Assembly (NCBI GenBank): GCA_045658305.1
Contig: JAZOUT010000087.1
Span: 1 to 64,000, forward strand
Direction: 5' to 3'
DNA: 64,000 bases
Source: Aphodosoma sp045658305
GTDB lineage: Bacteria; Bacteroidota; Bacteroidia; Bacteroidales; Paludibacteraceae
Shown: one piece after another, positions 10,064 to 20,763 of the stretch
Numbering within the stretch: the first letter of the stretch is position 1
Layout of the letters: each line of letters starts with the position of its first letter
Translations under genes and position numbers: made by a program
Notes under the pieces: model-generated
What the model was told of the DNA's origin: nothing
Seen by the model: the letters and a program-made list of their open reading frames with translations, nothing else
Databases searched by the model: none

Positions 10064-13000
10064 TTACTTAACTATCAATTTGCCTACATATAAATCGCCT
10101 GTTCCAGTGATAACTCGGATGTAGTACAAACCACTGACATTTATTCCACTAATAGAAATTGGATATTGAGTTGGATATTGCATTGCAATAATCTGACCCA
10201 TAGAATTAACCACTTCTACACGCAAACCACATTGCTCTTCGGCAGTAAATTCACGATTTATGTAAGTTGTTTGTCCTTGACCTATAGGGTTAGGTGCAAC
10301 AATCAATGGTAATGCATACACATTATCAATCGATGTACCTACTTCAAGAGTGAGAGTTACAATAGAATCACAACCTAACGATGTTACGAATGTCTCTTTA
10401 TAAACACCAGCTTTAGTCAATGTTTTCTCTCCAAATTCGTAATACTCACCTTGAATAATACCAACCGTAGTATCAACATGGACAGTAGGAACAAAGTCAA
10501 CATGCAATTCAATAATAGAGTCGCAACCTTCGATAGTTTTCACTGTGCGATACAATACTGTGTCGGTCTTGATTTCTCCTGCTTGTGTTTTGAACCCGAA
10601 ACCTACATATTCATATCCTTCACAAACATAATCTTCAAAGATACCGCGAGCTGGCTCCCTAACCGCTAAATTCAATGTAATGATAGAGTCACACCCAAGA
10701 ATATTAACCATAGAGTCAACATAAACTCCTGCCTCGGTAAGCTCACGTGCACCAAACAAATAACTTGAACCTTGACAAATAGTAGCATTAAGCTCTACAA
10801 ATGTAGATAATACAGTTAAATTCAAGACTTCAATACTATCACAGCCATTTGCATTTGAATATCTACGTTCATAACGACCTGATGTAGTCAACAAAGTATC
10901 ATTCCATTCAAAAGGCTCACTTTGACAAATAGTCAACGATGATTCATGTGTTGTAGGAATAACAACAAGAGTAAGTATCTTGACAGAATCGCAAGAGCCA
11001 GAATTTGGAATTGTATCAACATAAATACCTGTTTCAGAATAAACGTTATTGCCAAATTTATAGCTTTCGCCTTCACAAATAGTGGCATAAATATTCTCAC
11101 GCAAATCAAGCACCTCAAGGTGCAAATAAGCTACAGAATCACAGCCACAACTTGACATTCCACGATACCAAACTTCATATACATTAGTCTCAATACAAGC
11201 AATATCGCCCCACATGTAAATATCGCCACGACAAATTGTGTCGTATGAATGACTTGAAGACATAGGGTTGACAGTAACTTCAAGATGCTTAAGCGTATCG
11301 CAATTGTCAGATGTAACAAATTTAGTAAATGTATTTACTCCAACAAACAATTCGTTACTTGAAACAGAAAATCCATAACCAACAAAGCCTTCACCTTGGC
11401 AAACTGATACTTTATCCGTTTTCTCGCCAGCATAACAAGCAACACGCATATCATCAATACCAATTACTCCACCTTCTTTATTAGCTTTTGCATCAACTAT
11501 AAATGCCAATTGGATAGTATCACCTTTATAAGCTGAAAGATCTAACAATTTTTGTTGCCAACCTGAATGTCCACCTTCAAGAATTACATCAGAGAATTGA
11601 CGTACACCTACACCTCTTACTTCTACTTTCAACTTATCGGTATGAGTGAGATTTCGATAACTATAGGAAAGAATGGTGTTATCTTCAACAAATACCATCG
11701 GTGAAAGAAGAACTGCAGTACCATACAACTCAGAAGTATTTACTGAAGCTGATTTATTACCAGCGTCCACTTTAATACTCCAATTTTTAGTATTATCAGT
11801 AAGAGTAGTTTCAGACATGTTATCCCAACATACAGGAATAGAGCCAGATGCAACATTTTCAAAGTTTTGCACAAATGTAGGCAATGCAACATCACAATCA
11901 GTTGTAAACATTGTCTCAATCCAATCAGACTCTTGACGAGGATTATCAATAATACCACGTACTCGAACCCTATAAGTTGTAGCAGGAGACAAATTACTAA
12001 ATAGATATGCCAAATTTGGAGTTGTACTATCTACTAACAATTCAGTTTCTTTATAAAGCTGCACCTGATAACGGTCGGCAAGACCCACCCATGAAACTTG
12101 AGCTAAAGTTTTTGCTATTGTGTCAACCTCCAATTGGTCAGGCGCACCAAATTTAAGCACCTCTACTTTGAAATTATCAACACTTGCAAAAACTACTGAA
12201 AGTCCTGCATTCAACGTAAATCCTAAATCATAAACACCAGTCTCACGAGGCACAAATACACGACGGACTTCACAATATTTCTCAGAGCTTACTTCTTGCT
12301 CAGCAAGCACCTCTTCTCCATTCTTCAACTGTAATGTTGTACGACCATACTCTTTATCTACCACAGGCGACATGATACTCCATGCAGAAATACAATAATA
12401 AACCCCGCCTTCAAGATAGAATTGACGTGAAGCATTCACAACATTATTACCATCAGCAAGAGTCAAATATTTAACACCTTCCATAGCATAAGCATTATAA
12501 CCCATATCAACATCTGAAGAAACATAAACTAATTGACCAGCATGCTTATATGATGTAGTCCAACAATTATCCAAATTAGCTTCGTTGAGATAATTTTCAA
12601 AACCTTCAAAATAAGGATTTGCTTCTGTAACCTCAATTGGAGAGCAATCTGTTGTAAATGAAATCATTTGCCATTCAGATGCAATATTTTCATAACATTG
12701 TGCTTTCACGAACAAATAATATGTAGTACTACCCTTCAAACCTTCAAACGAAATTGTATCAGCAAATGTAGTATCAGTAGCAAATGCCAAATCCACATTA
12801 TTAGATGCCGAAATCGCACAAACTGTAGCCGATTCATTATAATTTTTGAATGTTGCTGTAACAGATTGATAGTCCGAATCAAGCACTTTCAATTCATCAA
12901 TTACAGCACAACTTTCCTTGTTAACCTCTACATTATCCAACCACAAAGGAAAAGTACCAGTATAATCACCCTTATTATACCATTGGACAACAAGTTTATA

Positions 13001-16000
13001 TCTTCCAGGTTCAGAAATGAAGAATGGATTTTCAACATGAGTACTTGACAATTTACCCGACAATATACCACCATCAAGAGCTATACATTCGGCAGGAAGT
13101 GTAGCCACATAAGTTGTAACATTAACATTACCTATACGTTTACCAGCCTCAATATCATAAGATGCTGGAACAAGAAATACACGACCATAATCTAATTTAG
13201 AACCTTCAGATTTCCAATCGTATGATACGGCATATTGTCCTTTTTCAAAACTAAACAATCTATATGCATACGCAGCAGTCTCAATATTACTATCATAACC
13301 ATATACCGCTGTTTCTGCTTTTTGAGGTTCAGATGTAATATACAATGATTTAGAATCGTTACCAATTACAAAACCATTTTTTTGATTTCCATTCACAATT
13401 ATCCATTGTGAATTTTCATCAGCATTACTAAAATCAGACACATAAGGGATAACCGCAGCGGCTTTTTCTGTTCGGAATGCTATAGATTGATAATTTGAAC
13501 TTTCATCCTCACCACAAACCGAACGTACAAACAAATAGTAATCAGTAGCAGGTGTAAGATTTGTCAATTCTATTGTTTTTGTAGCAGATGAACCAGCAGA
13601 TAGATAATCCTCAACATCGTTAGATTTACACAAACGATATTCATAAGTATCAGCATCTGAGATTGTATTAATTGCAATCTTGGCATTTACATCATCCACC
13701 ATAATCAATTGCAATGACTGAGGCATTGGACATTGCACTTTACGAACTGAAATATCATCTATTGCCAATGGAGTTTGAGCACCACCAGAAGCATTGTTAT
13801 ACCACTCAATAACCAAGTTATACTTAACTGCTTTGTCAAATACAACATCGACTACAACATCATTCCATTTTGGAGAAACATTCAAACCTTTGTTGTCATT
13901 AGAAAGCATAATACAACCTGAAACTTCATCCATATAAGAACTAATACGTCTACCAGCAACAATCTCTTTATCAACAGGAGCAAGATAAATTTTTCCATAG
14001 TCGGCATTATAAGCATCAGTACGTTCACCCACACATTTCCAAGAATAAGAAATAGTGTATTGACCTGGTTCAAAATCAAATAAGCGATAAACATACGAAG
14101 ATGATGCACTTCCTATTGAATATTGATTCAATTGACCATCATTTGTAATATACAACGCTTTATCACCAGATTTAACACCTAACTTATCGTCTCCAACAAC
14201 AAAATAGTTAGTTTGACCTTCACCACAATATACCCAGTTGTTACTTTCTTCATCTTCAAATCCTAAAGCATAAGGCAAAGTTGGAGCATTTGCAAGTGTA
14301 CGGAAACTTATTGTTTCCCAATCTGAATATTTATCAGCAGAACATTGACAACGAACTTCAAATTGATAATTAGTAGCAGGCAACAAATCAGTCAAAGAGA
14401 CAGAAGGAGTTGCAACCGTTCCAGTCTTAACTTCTGTATTATTCCACAAAAGACGATACTCGAACGCAGTTACTGAACTATTTTCGTGATTCCATGTCAA
14501 TGTAACTCCATCAGACAATCGTTCAGAAACAACCAAACCGTCAACAGTATAACAATAGTCAGATGGAACAATTTCGATATTATCGAGACCAGCCCAAATT
14601 GCTTGTCTATCTTTAGGGTTTTTATTGTAGCGGAATACGATATATTTATCACTCAAATCAATCTTCGCATCTGCATCGGCAAATGAATAGAAATAAGATT
14701 CAAAACCATGAATTGATGTAAATGGTAATTCTACGAGACGAGTATAAGATTGCTCAACATTAAGGTCTGCCATAACACCCAATTCCAAAGATGTTGCAAC
14801 CGTTGGATAATCTGCATCATACTCATTACGATAATCGAATGATATTTTAAGCTCACGAAGAGGTTTGCTCATCAATGGCAATGCAAAATACATACAGTTG
14901 TTAGGCGATGAAACCAATACCAAACCTTGAGTACCTGCACTTACATAAGTACGAGTATTTAATTCAGCTGTAGGATATGGTTCTTCCAATGACTTAAAGC
15001 TAAATAATTTAAAGCAATTATCATTTAAAGAAGTTATTCCTTCAAAACCTTCGTAATAAGGGAAATCCACATCCATTAAACATGCAGTTTGGAATTCGAT
15101 AGGTCCACGCCAATCGCTATAAGTATTAGAACCACAAACGGCACGAACATATACCTCATAATTTGAAAGCGGATTCAAACCTTGTATTTCAAAGTTTTTA
15201 CTACTAATTGATATTGGAGTAGCTTTATTAGGGTCAAAGCCAACTTGCCCTACAACATACTGCCAATTTGAATTAAGAGTAGTATCATTCAAAGTGAATT
15301 TAGCAAAAGTATCATACGCCACAATGAGTTTTATACTTACCGGACGTTTGCAGCTTTGCACTTCTTCGATTGAGAAATTATCAATCAAAACAAATGATTC
15401 ACCTACACCAGAAGAGGTAGCTTCAATTCCGATACAAATATCATTACCTACATATTTAGACAAATTAAAGTGTAATGACAAAGTATCAGTCATAAATGTA
15501 TAACCGCTACCTAACACAATATCAAAATTATTTCCTCCATCTTTAGACAATAAAATACGAACACTACCACTATTTTCATTATACAAATCAAAAGACAACA
15601 ATGCATCTGTAACGTCTTTTAAGTCAATAATTGGAGAAACCAACATTGATGTATAATCCTTAGAATAAACAATTTGATTATAATCATCTACATCATATGG
15701 TTGTTTATAATAATAAGCACCCATTGTATGTATCCAATAGTTACCCTCTTTATTTGGATAAGCTAACCCTTGTTTCCAACATTGAGGATGGTCTGTACCT
15801 ATAAATGTTTGATCATAAGGTAATCCGTAAGAAGCACATTCTGTTTTTATTTCACCAGCCTTAGACCACCAACTTCTATCTACATCAGAACAAATTGCAC
15901 GAATTTCAAAGTTATATGTCGATGCTGAATTCAACCCTGAAATAATTGCAGGATTTGTTGTTACAATAGTATCTACGACTAACTCACTCTTATAGTAACC

Positions 16001-19000
16001 ATTTACTTGCCACTTAGTTGCAGAACCATTCTCATACCAACGAATTTCACAACTATTTGTAGTTACATTTTCTGTATACACCTCTGTTGGAGACAAACAA
16101 GTAGGTATTTCAACAACTTCTAAATCATCGATAAAGAACTCAGTGCCATTACCTACAACAAATGCAATATGTTTAGCATCCGCAAATTCAGCGAAATCAG
16201 GTTTAGCCAAATCAGAAAGGTATGCAACAAACTCACTCCATTCATAACTTTTACGCACAAAGACATCCGCAACAGATTCAAATGTTTCCAATGGATTTGT
16301 AATATCTTTCACAACACCTACTGAAATATGAGCATTATCTTTAGAGGCATGCACATATCCTTTCACAAGATAATTAGCCAATGACGAAACATTAAATTCA
16401 GGCAATATTGTCATTGATTCATACATCTTATACGAAACTTTACCACTATATGCAACATAATTTGATGGTTCAGATTTACTTGTATATTCATTTGTCAAAT
16501 TAGAAGACCAACAAACAATATTATTCAACTCTGGATCATCAAAATTATCATAATACGGCAATTCAAAAGTAGAACAAATTGTACGAAATGTCTTCACATG
16601 ACTCCATTCGCTTGGTTCAGCACACAATGAACGGAAAGAATAGTAATACTCTTTGTTTGTTTGTAAGCCATTGATTTCATAGTGTTTTTCACGTATTGTA
16701 TCGTGAGCAATATCTGCCACACCATACTCAGGGTCGAAATTAACACTTGCCACCTTAACTTCCCAAACATCAGCAATAGAATGGAAGTCTATCTCTGCTG
16801 ATTTTGCTGTAATTTTAGATTCTTTAATTTGAACAGGAGGAGCACATTCTATTTCTTTAACACTGAAATTATCAATAACAGAATTATTTTGCTGAACAGA
16901 TATACCCCAAGTTATTGTATTTATACCAATATAATATACCCCATCTTTAGGTGCATTTATCCAACCTTTATACTCGCGCCACTCACTCACAAGTTCTTGT
17001 GTTACCATTGTATCTACGAGCATTGACATTTCAGGCTCAACAAAATAAGCCAAACTCAAATTCATACCAAAATCACAATCTTGACGAGCCATTACAGACA
17101 CTTCATAATTGCTATTTGCCTTCAAATAAAATGGACGTAACAACCATGTATCATTATTATAAGGCAACGCAGCAAACATACTACCTTCATATGGCGTCAT
17201 TGTAATTACTCCATCATCATTATATGTTCCTGTTTTTGCCACAAATATACCATCAGCAGAAACATTAGCAACTTGTTGATAACAACCAAAAACATATTCG
17301 TCGACTGTAAAATTCTCAAATCCTTCAAAAAATGGATTATCAAAATCAACAACAATAGGAGCACATTGAGTAGAGAATTGAAGAACAAACTCACTCCATG
17401 GTCCGTATGTACCATCAGCACATTTACGACGAGCATATAATTCATAATCAGTTTGAGGAGTCAAGTCAGTAATAGTAACACTTGCACCAGTTGCATCAAA
17501 AATATTTCCTGTATTAGGATTAAATCCAGGCAAACCAACACTAACTTGCCATACATCAACTTCAGAAGTCAAGTTTGTTACACGAGCTACATTTGTTTTA
17601 ATAGAGTCAATCTTGACATCCATATAATCACACGATGTTTTCTCTCGTATCACAACATTATCAATATACATCGCCATTGTGCCTTGGTGTACACCTTCGA
17701 AGATTACGTACTTATTGCCTGACGCTGTAATAGTAAATTCATATTTATACCAACCTTCTTTTTCTACTTTTGGAGCAAACTGACTACCAACATTGATATA
17801 TCCTAATTTAGTAGCATTATCAACATTAGGTTGATCATTAACCAAAATATTCAAACCCTCGTTATCAACAGCAGAAGTATTATCCATATCTTTAGGCTCA
17901 GGCATACGATAAAACCAGAACGAAACCACATATTCTTTGCCAGAATTAAAAGTAAACTGAGGTGACACTAACGCCGACTTAATACCCGAACTTGATGTCT
18001 GCAATTTAGCAGATGCATCTCCAGACTTAATCAATTCTGGATTCCAAAATTTATCATCATTGCGCACCCATGCTTCATCTTTATAGTCTGTAGCAAATTG
18101 ATCATTAGGATTTCCATATGCCTGACTTTGATATTGTCTCCAACAATGAGGAGGGAAACGCTGTTCATCAAATGTTTGAATATATGGTAATGCTGTTATA
18201 GCATCACAATCAGTTTCAAATTTTTGAGCAAACTCAACAGGCTCACCCATATCATCAGCACCACAATTTGAAATAACACGCGCATTAATTGTATATTGAG
18301 CACCTGGCGATAAGCTTGTAATATCTAATTCTGGTGTACCTTCTACAACCAAAGTATTAGATATTTCATGTTGCCCACTTACCAAAGTGTATCTTACATT
18401 CCATTTAGATTCATTCAAACCTTTAGTCCATGATAATTTAACAGAATTTGTAGTTATATTACTCAATTTAATATCGGACACCTTGCGACACAAAGGAGCT
18501 AATTTAACCTCTACATCATCAATAAACGTACCATACGAACCACCACTCACACCTTCAAAAATAACATATACATTTCCAGCCAAAGGAATATTATATTCAT
18601 ATTTGTACCAACCCTCTTGTTCCTCTACTGGATACATTGTATAGATACTATTAATAAAACCTAATTTTGTTCCACCAATAGTATCAGGACGATTGTTAAC
18701 CCAAATATTCAAACCTTCATGTTCTTTTGCAGCATAAGTATAAACAGCATCACGATACACCCACAATGACAAATCGTAATGAGTTGGAATATCAACGTAT
18801 ATAGGCTGAGTAACCAAGAGCGTATGAATTCCAGCTCTTGAATCACGCAACTTAGCCGCATACTTTCCTTCGTACACTTCATCATAACTTGAATTTGATT
18901 TACTTAAAGTCCAAGCTTCATCACCATAATCAATTCCAGATGACAAACCGCCAGTAGAAGTAGGTTTTATTGTTTGACGCGAGAACCAACATTCAGGAGG

Positions 19001-20620
19001 AAATATTCCAGCTTCAAAACCTTCGAAGAAAATAGTCTCAGCTCTCACCCCACAAGATGTATGTATAGATATAACATTACTCCAAATAGAAGTGTCATTT
19101 TCACTACATATAGCACGCACTTTAATAGTATATGCCATATTTTTCTCTAAATCATCTATGGTGCAAGGATGAGAATTAACTTTATAAGATTTAGAAATTG
19201 TTATAACAGAATCTTTATCAGCAACTTTAGATTTTCCCACACTATCTTTAGAAACCAATACCTCATAATTACCTGCTACAATATACTCATTCCAATCAAT
19301 TATAGTGAAAGTAGAATCTGACACTATCTCTCTCAAATTTTCCAATTTAGGACATGTTGGAGCTGTAGTAAATTTCATATTATCTACATACACTGTTGCA
19401 TCTACCCCCGATGGCATAAACACAACCACAGCCATACCAACATCAATCAAATCTGTCACAAGTGTATTAAATGTCAAATCTTCCCATTCATTATTTTTTT
19501 GAATTTCAACATTTTCCCACAAAGGAACAGCTTGCGACATATCAGTAGGATCTGGAGTTAAGAAAATAGAATATTTAGTACCCTTTTTCCCATAAATACT
19601 CATTCCTATTTCTATATTATTAGCAGCCTTATTCAATTGAGGAGAAATAAGATATGCTTCTGAAGAACTCGTTGATGTTAACTTAACTGCAGAAGTTCCT
19701 ATTTTAATAGCTTCTTGCACTGACACACCAGATTTAGAACCCAACCAACAATCAGGCAAAGTGTTCCAACCATCAAAAGAATGAGAGTATGGCAAATTTT
19801 GATTTGGACATAATGTTGTAAATTTTACAGTAGCAAAATCAGAAATACCTTGTCCAGAAGCACTACAATTGGTTTTTAAAACAACCTCATAATTAGTAGA
19901 AGGAGTCAAACCTTCAACCTCATACATATAATCTTCAGCAACAATTGTTTGATTAAAGACATTGGCATTTGTTTTCAAATCTTTAACCTGTAAATCAAAA
20001 TCTGGTGATTTTGCTCCATCTTTACTCATTGACCAAATAAGAGAAACCTTATTTTGATTAACGGACATTACAGACAAATCGATAGGACGAGCACAATTAG
20101 GCTTAGTAGCAACTTTAACATTGTCTATAATATACCATTCTGTTTCAAAAGTACCTTTACCGCCACATTCCAAACGAAAACCTATAGTTACACTATAACC
20201 TGCATAATCAGACAAGTCACAAGAAACCTCAGTCCAGCCTTTAGTTTGCACCTTAGCTAAAATAACCTCCTTAGCGCCATATTTCAGAAAAACAGACATT
20301 TGCGCTATTTGGCCAGGAGCATTAACATTAAAAGTCAATTGACAACCAGCTGGTAACTGATTCAACATTGGAGTTGTTAAAGTGGCATACCCCTTTTGTG
20401 TTCCATTAATGGCTTGACATGCCACCGCTGATGAACCATTAAACCCAGAAGCATAATAAGCCCATTGATTCAAACCAGAAACATAGTCGCTATTATCCCA
20501 ACCATTTGGAACTCCATAGCGAAGATTGTCGAAAGTTTCATTTAATTGCGCACTTACATTTGATGCAAAAAGCACAAAAGAAACAATCAAAACAGCATAG
20601 TTTATAAAACGCTTAAACAT
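10064..20620 (-). CDS. Giant type IX secreted adhesin-like protein, 3518 residues
   Basis: The protein has a signal peptide (residues 1-25, ending VSAQ). Eleven fibronectin-III-like modules start near residues 178, 425, 712, 997, 1260, 1505, 1757, 2023, 2297, 2570 and 2825, separated by jelly-roll domains opening with LPYxxxF and a downstream CW, as in cleaved-adhesin/MAM-like domains. Seven repeats of about 50 residues (3063-3427) follow, opening with TICxG and closing with GCDSIxTLxLxV. The last 70 residues are a type IX C-terminal sorting tail (APNPI, EVVNSMGQ, SGLYYIRV, ending KLIVK). By family it is a surface or secreted protein carried by the type IX system; binding to host or polymer is inferred. 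It is clearly paralogous to the gene at 1-9285. It has its own promoter and terminator, so the two are not an obligate operon. Confidence 0.9.
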   Translation of the reverse strand: MFKRFINYAVLIVSFVLFASNVSAQLNETFDNLRYGVPNGWDNSDYVSGLNQWAYYASGFNGSSAVACQAINGTQKGYATLTTPMLNQLPAGCQLTFNVNAPGQIAQMSVFLKYGAKEVILAKVQTKGWTEVSCDLSDYAGYSVTIGFRLECGGKGTFETEWYIIDNVKVATKPNCARPIDLSVMSVNQNKVSLIWSMSKDGAKSPDFDLQVKDLKTNANVFNQTIVAEDYMYEVEGLTPSTNYEVVLKTNCSASGQGISDFATVKFTTLCPNQNLPYSHSFDGWNTLPDCWLGSKSGVSVQEAIKIGTSAVKLTSTSSSEAYLISPQLNKAANNIEIGMSIYGKKGTKYSIFLTPDPTDMSQAVPLWENVEIQKNNEWEDLTFNTLVTDLIDVGMAVVVFMPSGVDATVYVDNMKFTTAPTCPKLENLREIVSDSTFTIIDWNEYIVAGNYEVLVSKDSVGKSKVADKDSVITISKSYKVNSHPCTIDDLEKNMAYTIKVRAICSENDTSIWSNVISIHTSCGVRAETIFFEGFEAGIFPPECWFSRQTIKPTSTGGLSSGIDYGDEAWTLSKSNSSYDEVYEGKYAAKLRDSRAGIHTLLVTQPIYVDIPTHYDLSLWVYRDAVYTYAAKEHEGLNIWVNNRPDTIGGTKLGFINSIYTMYPVEEQEGWYKYEYNIPLAGNVYVIFEGVSGGSYGTFIDDVEVKLAPLCRKVSDIKLSNITTNSVKLSWTKGLNESKWNVRYTLVSGQHEISNTLVVEGTPELDITSLSPGAQYTINARVISNCGADDMGEPVEFAQKFETDCDAITALPYIQTFDEQRFPPHCWRQYQSQAYGNPNDQFATDYKDEAWVRNDDKFWNPELIKSGDASAKLQTSSSGIKSALVSPQFTFNSGKEYVVSFWFYRMPEPKDMDNTSAVDNEGLNILVNDQPNVDNATKLGYINVGSQFAPKVEKEGWYKYEFTITASGNKYVIFEGVHQGTMAMYIDNVVIREKTSCDYMDVKIDSIKTNVARVTNLTSEVDVWQVSVGLPGFNPNTGNIFDATGASVTITDLTPQTDYELYARRKCADGTYGPWSEFVLQFSTQCAPIVVDFDNPFFEGFENFTVDEYVFGCYQQVANVSADGIFVAKTGTYNDDGVITMTPYEGSMFAALPYNNDTWLLRPFYLKANSNYEVSVMARQDCDFGMNLSLAYFVEPEMSMLVDTMVTQELVSEWREYKGWINAPKDGVYYIGINTITWGISVQQNNSVIDNFSVKEIECAPPVQIKESKITAKSAEIDFHSIADVWEVKVASVNFDPEYGVADIAHDTIREKHYEINGLQTNKEYYYSFRSLCAEPSEWSHVKTFRTICSTFELPYYDNFDDPELNNIVCWSSNLTNEYTSKSEPSNYVAYSGKVSYKMYESMTILPEFNVSSLANYLVKGYVHASKDNAHISVGVVKDITNPLETFESVADVFVRKSYEWSEFVAYLSDLAKPDFAEFADAKHIAFVVGNGTEFFIDDLEVVEIPTCLSPTEVYTENVTTNSCEIRWYENGSATKWQVNGYYKSELVVDTIVTTNPAIISGLNSASTYNFEIRAICSDVDRSWWSKAGEIKTECASYGLPYDQTFIGTDHPQCWKQGLAYPNKEGNYWIHTMGAYYYKQPYDVDDYNQIVYSKDYTSMLVSPIIDLKDVTDALLSFDLYNENSGSVRILLSKDGGNNFDIVLGSGYTFMTDTLSLHFNLSKYVGNDICIGIEATSSGVGESFVLIDNFSIEEVQSCKRPVSIKLIVAYDTFAKFTLNDTTLNSNWQYVVGQVGFDPNKATPISISSKNFEIQGLNPLSNYEVYVRAVCGSNTYSDWRGPIEFQTACLMDVDFPYYEGFEGITSLNDNCFKLFSFKSLEEPYPTAELNTRTYVSAGTQGLVLVSSPNNCMYFALPLMSKPLRELKISFDYRNEYDADYPTVATSLELGVMADLNVEQSYTRLVELPFTSIHGFESYFYSFADADAKIDLSDKYIVFRYNKNPKDRQAIWAGLDNIEIVPSDYCYTVDGLVVSERLSDGVTLTWNHENSSVTAFEYRLLWNNTEVKTGTVATPSVSLTDLLPATNYQFEVRCQCSADKYSDWETISFRTLANAPTLPYALGFEDEESNNWVYCGEGQTNYFVVGDDKLGVKSGDKALYITNDGQLNQYSIGSASSSYVYRLFDFEPGQYTISYSWKCVGERTDAYNADYGKIYLAPVDKEIVAGRRISSYMDEVSGCIMLSNDNKGLNVSPKWNDVVVDVVFDKAVKYNLVIEWYNNASGGAQTPLAIDDISVRKVQCPMPQSLQLIMVDDVNAKIAINTISDADTYEYRLCKSNDVEDYLSAGSSATKTIELTNLTPATDYYLFVRSVCGEDESSNYQSIAFRTEKAAAVIPYVSDFSNADENSQWIIVNGNQKNGFVIGNDSKSLYITSEPQKAETAVYGYDSNIETAAYAYRLFSFEKGQYAVSYDWKSEGSKLDYGRVFLVPASYDIEAGKRIGNVNVTTYVATLPAECIALDGGILSGKLSSTHVENPFFISEPGRYKLVVQWYNKGDYTGTFPLWLDNVEVNKESCAVIDELKVLDSDYQSVTATFKNYNESATVCAISASNNVDLAFATDTTFADTISFEGLKGSTTYYLFVKAQCYENIASEWQMISFTTDCSPIEVTEANPYFEGFENYLNEANLDNCWTTSYKHAGQLVYVSSDVDMGYNAYAMEGVKYLTLADGNNVVNASRQFYLEGGVYYCISAWSIMSPVVDKEYGRTTLQLKNGEEVLAEQEVSSEKYCEVRRVFVPRETGVYDLGFTLNAGLSVVFASVDNFKVEVLKFGAPDQLEVDTIAKTLAQVSWVGLADRYQVQLYKETELLVDSTTPNLAYLFSNLSPATTYRVRVRGIIDNPRQESDWIETMFTTDCDVALPTFVQNFENVASGSIPVCWDNMSETTLTDNTKNWSIKVDAGNKSASVNTSELYGTAVLLSPMVFVEDNTILSYSYRNLTHTDKLKVEVRGVGVRQFSDVILEGGHSGWQQKLLDLSAYKGDTIQLAFIVDAKANKEGGVIGIDDMRVACYAGEKTDKVSVCQGEGFVGYGFSVSSNELFVGVNTFTKFVTSDNCDTLKHLEVTVNPMSSSHSYDTICRGDIYMWGDIACIETNVYEVWYRGMSSCGCDSVAYLHLEVLDLRENIYATICEGESYKFGNNVYSETGIYVDTIPNSGSCDSVKILTLVVIPTTHESSLTICQSEPFEWNDTLLTTSGRYERRYSNANGCDSIEVLNLTVLSTFVELNATICQGSSYLFGARELTEAGVYVDSMVNILGCDSIITLNLAVREPARGIFEDYVCEGYEYVGFGFKTQAGEIKTDTVLYRTVKTIEGCDSIIELHVDFVPTVHVDTTVGIIQGEYYEFGEKTLTKAGVYKETFVTSLGCDSIVTLTLEVGTSIDNVYALPLIVAPNPIGQGQTTYINREFTAEEQCGLRVEVVNSMGQIIAMQYPTQYPISISGINVSGLYYIRVITGTGDLYVGKLIVK

Positions 20621-20668
20621 AGATATATAGATTTATTTGTTAATAAATAAACAAAACAATTCACCTTG

Positions 20669-20698
20669 CAAATTTAATAAAAATACTCGAAAATTACA
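20669..20698 (-). promoter_or_regulatory. Promoter of the 3518-residue gene
   Basis: The minus strand reads TAAATTTG (20669-20676), fitting TAnnTTTG. A TTTG about 20 bases further upstream could be the -33 box. The start codon is about 50 bases downstream. Confidence 0.5.
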
Positions 20699-20710
20699 AA
20701 TATCAACAAA

Positions 20711-20741
20711 AAGAGGTTAACTATCTATAAGCTAACCTCTT
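20711..20741 (-). terminator. Terminator of ileS
   Basis: AAGAGGTTA (20711-20719) pairs with TAACCTCTT (20733-20741). A T-rich run follows on the minus strand, just after the ileS stop. Confidence 0.85.
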
Positions 20742-20763
20742 AAAATACCACAAGTAATATTTA

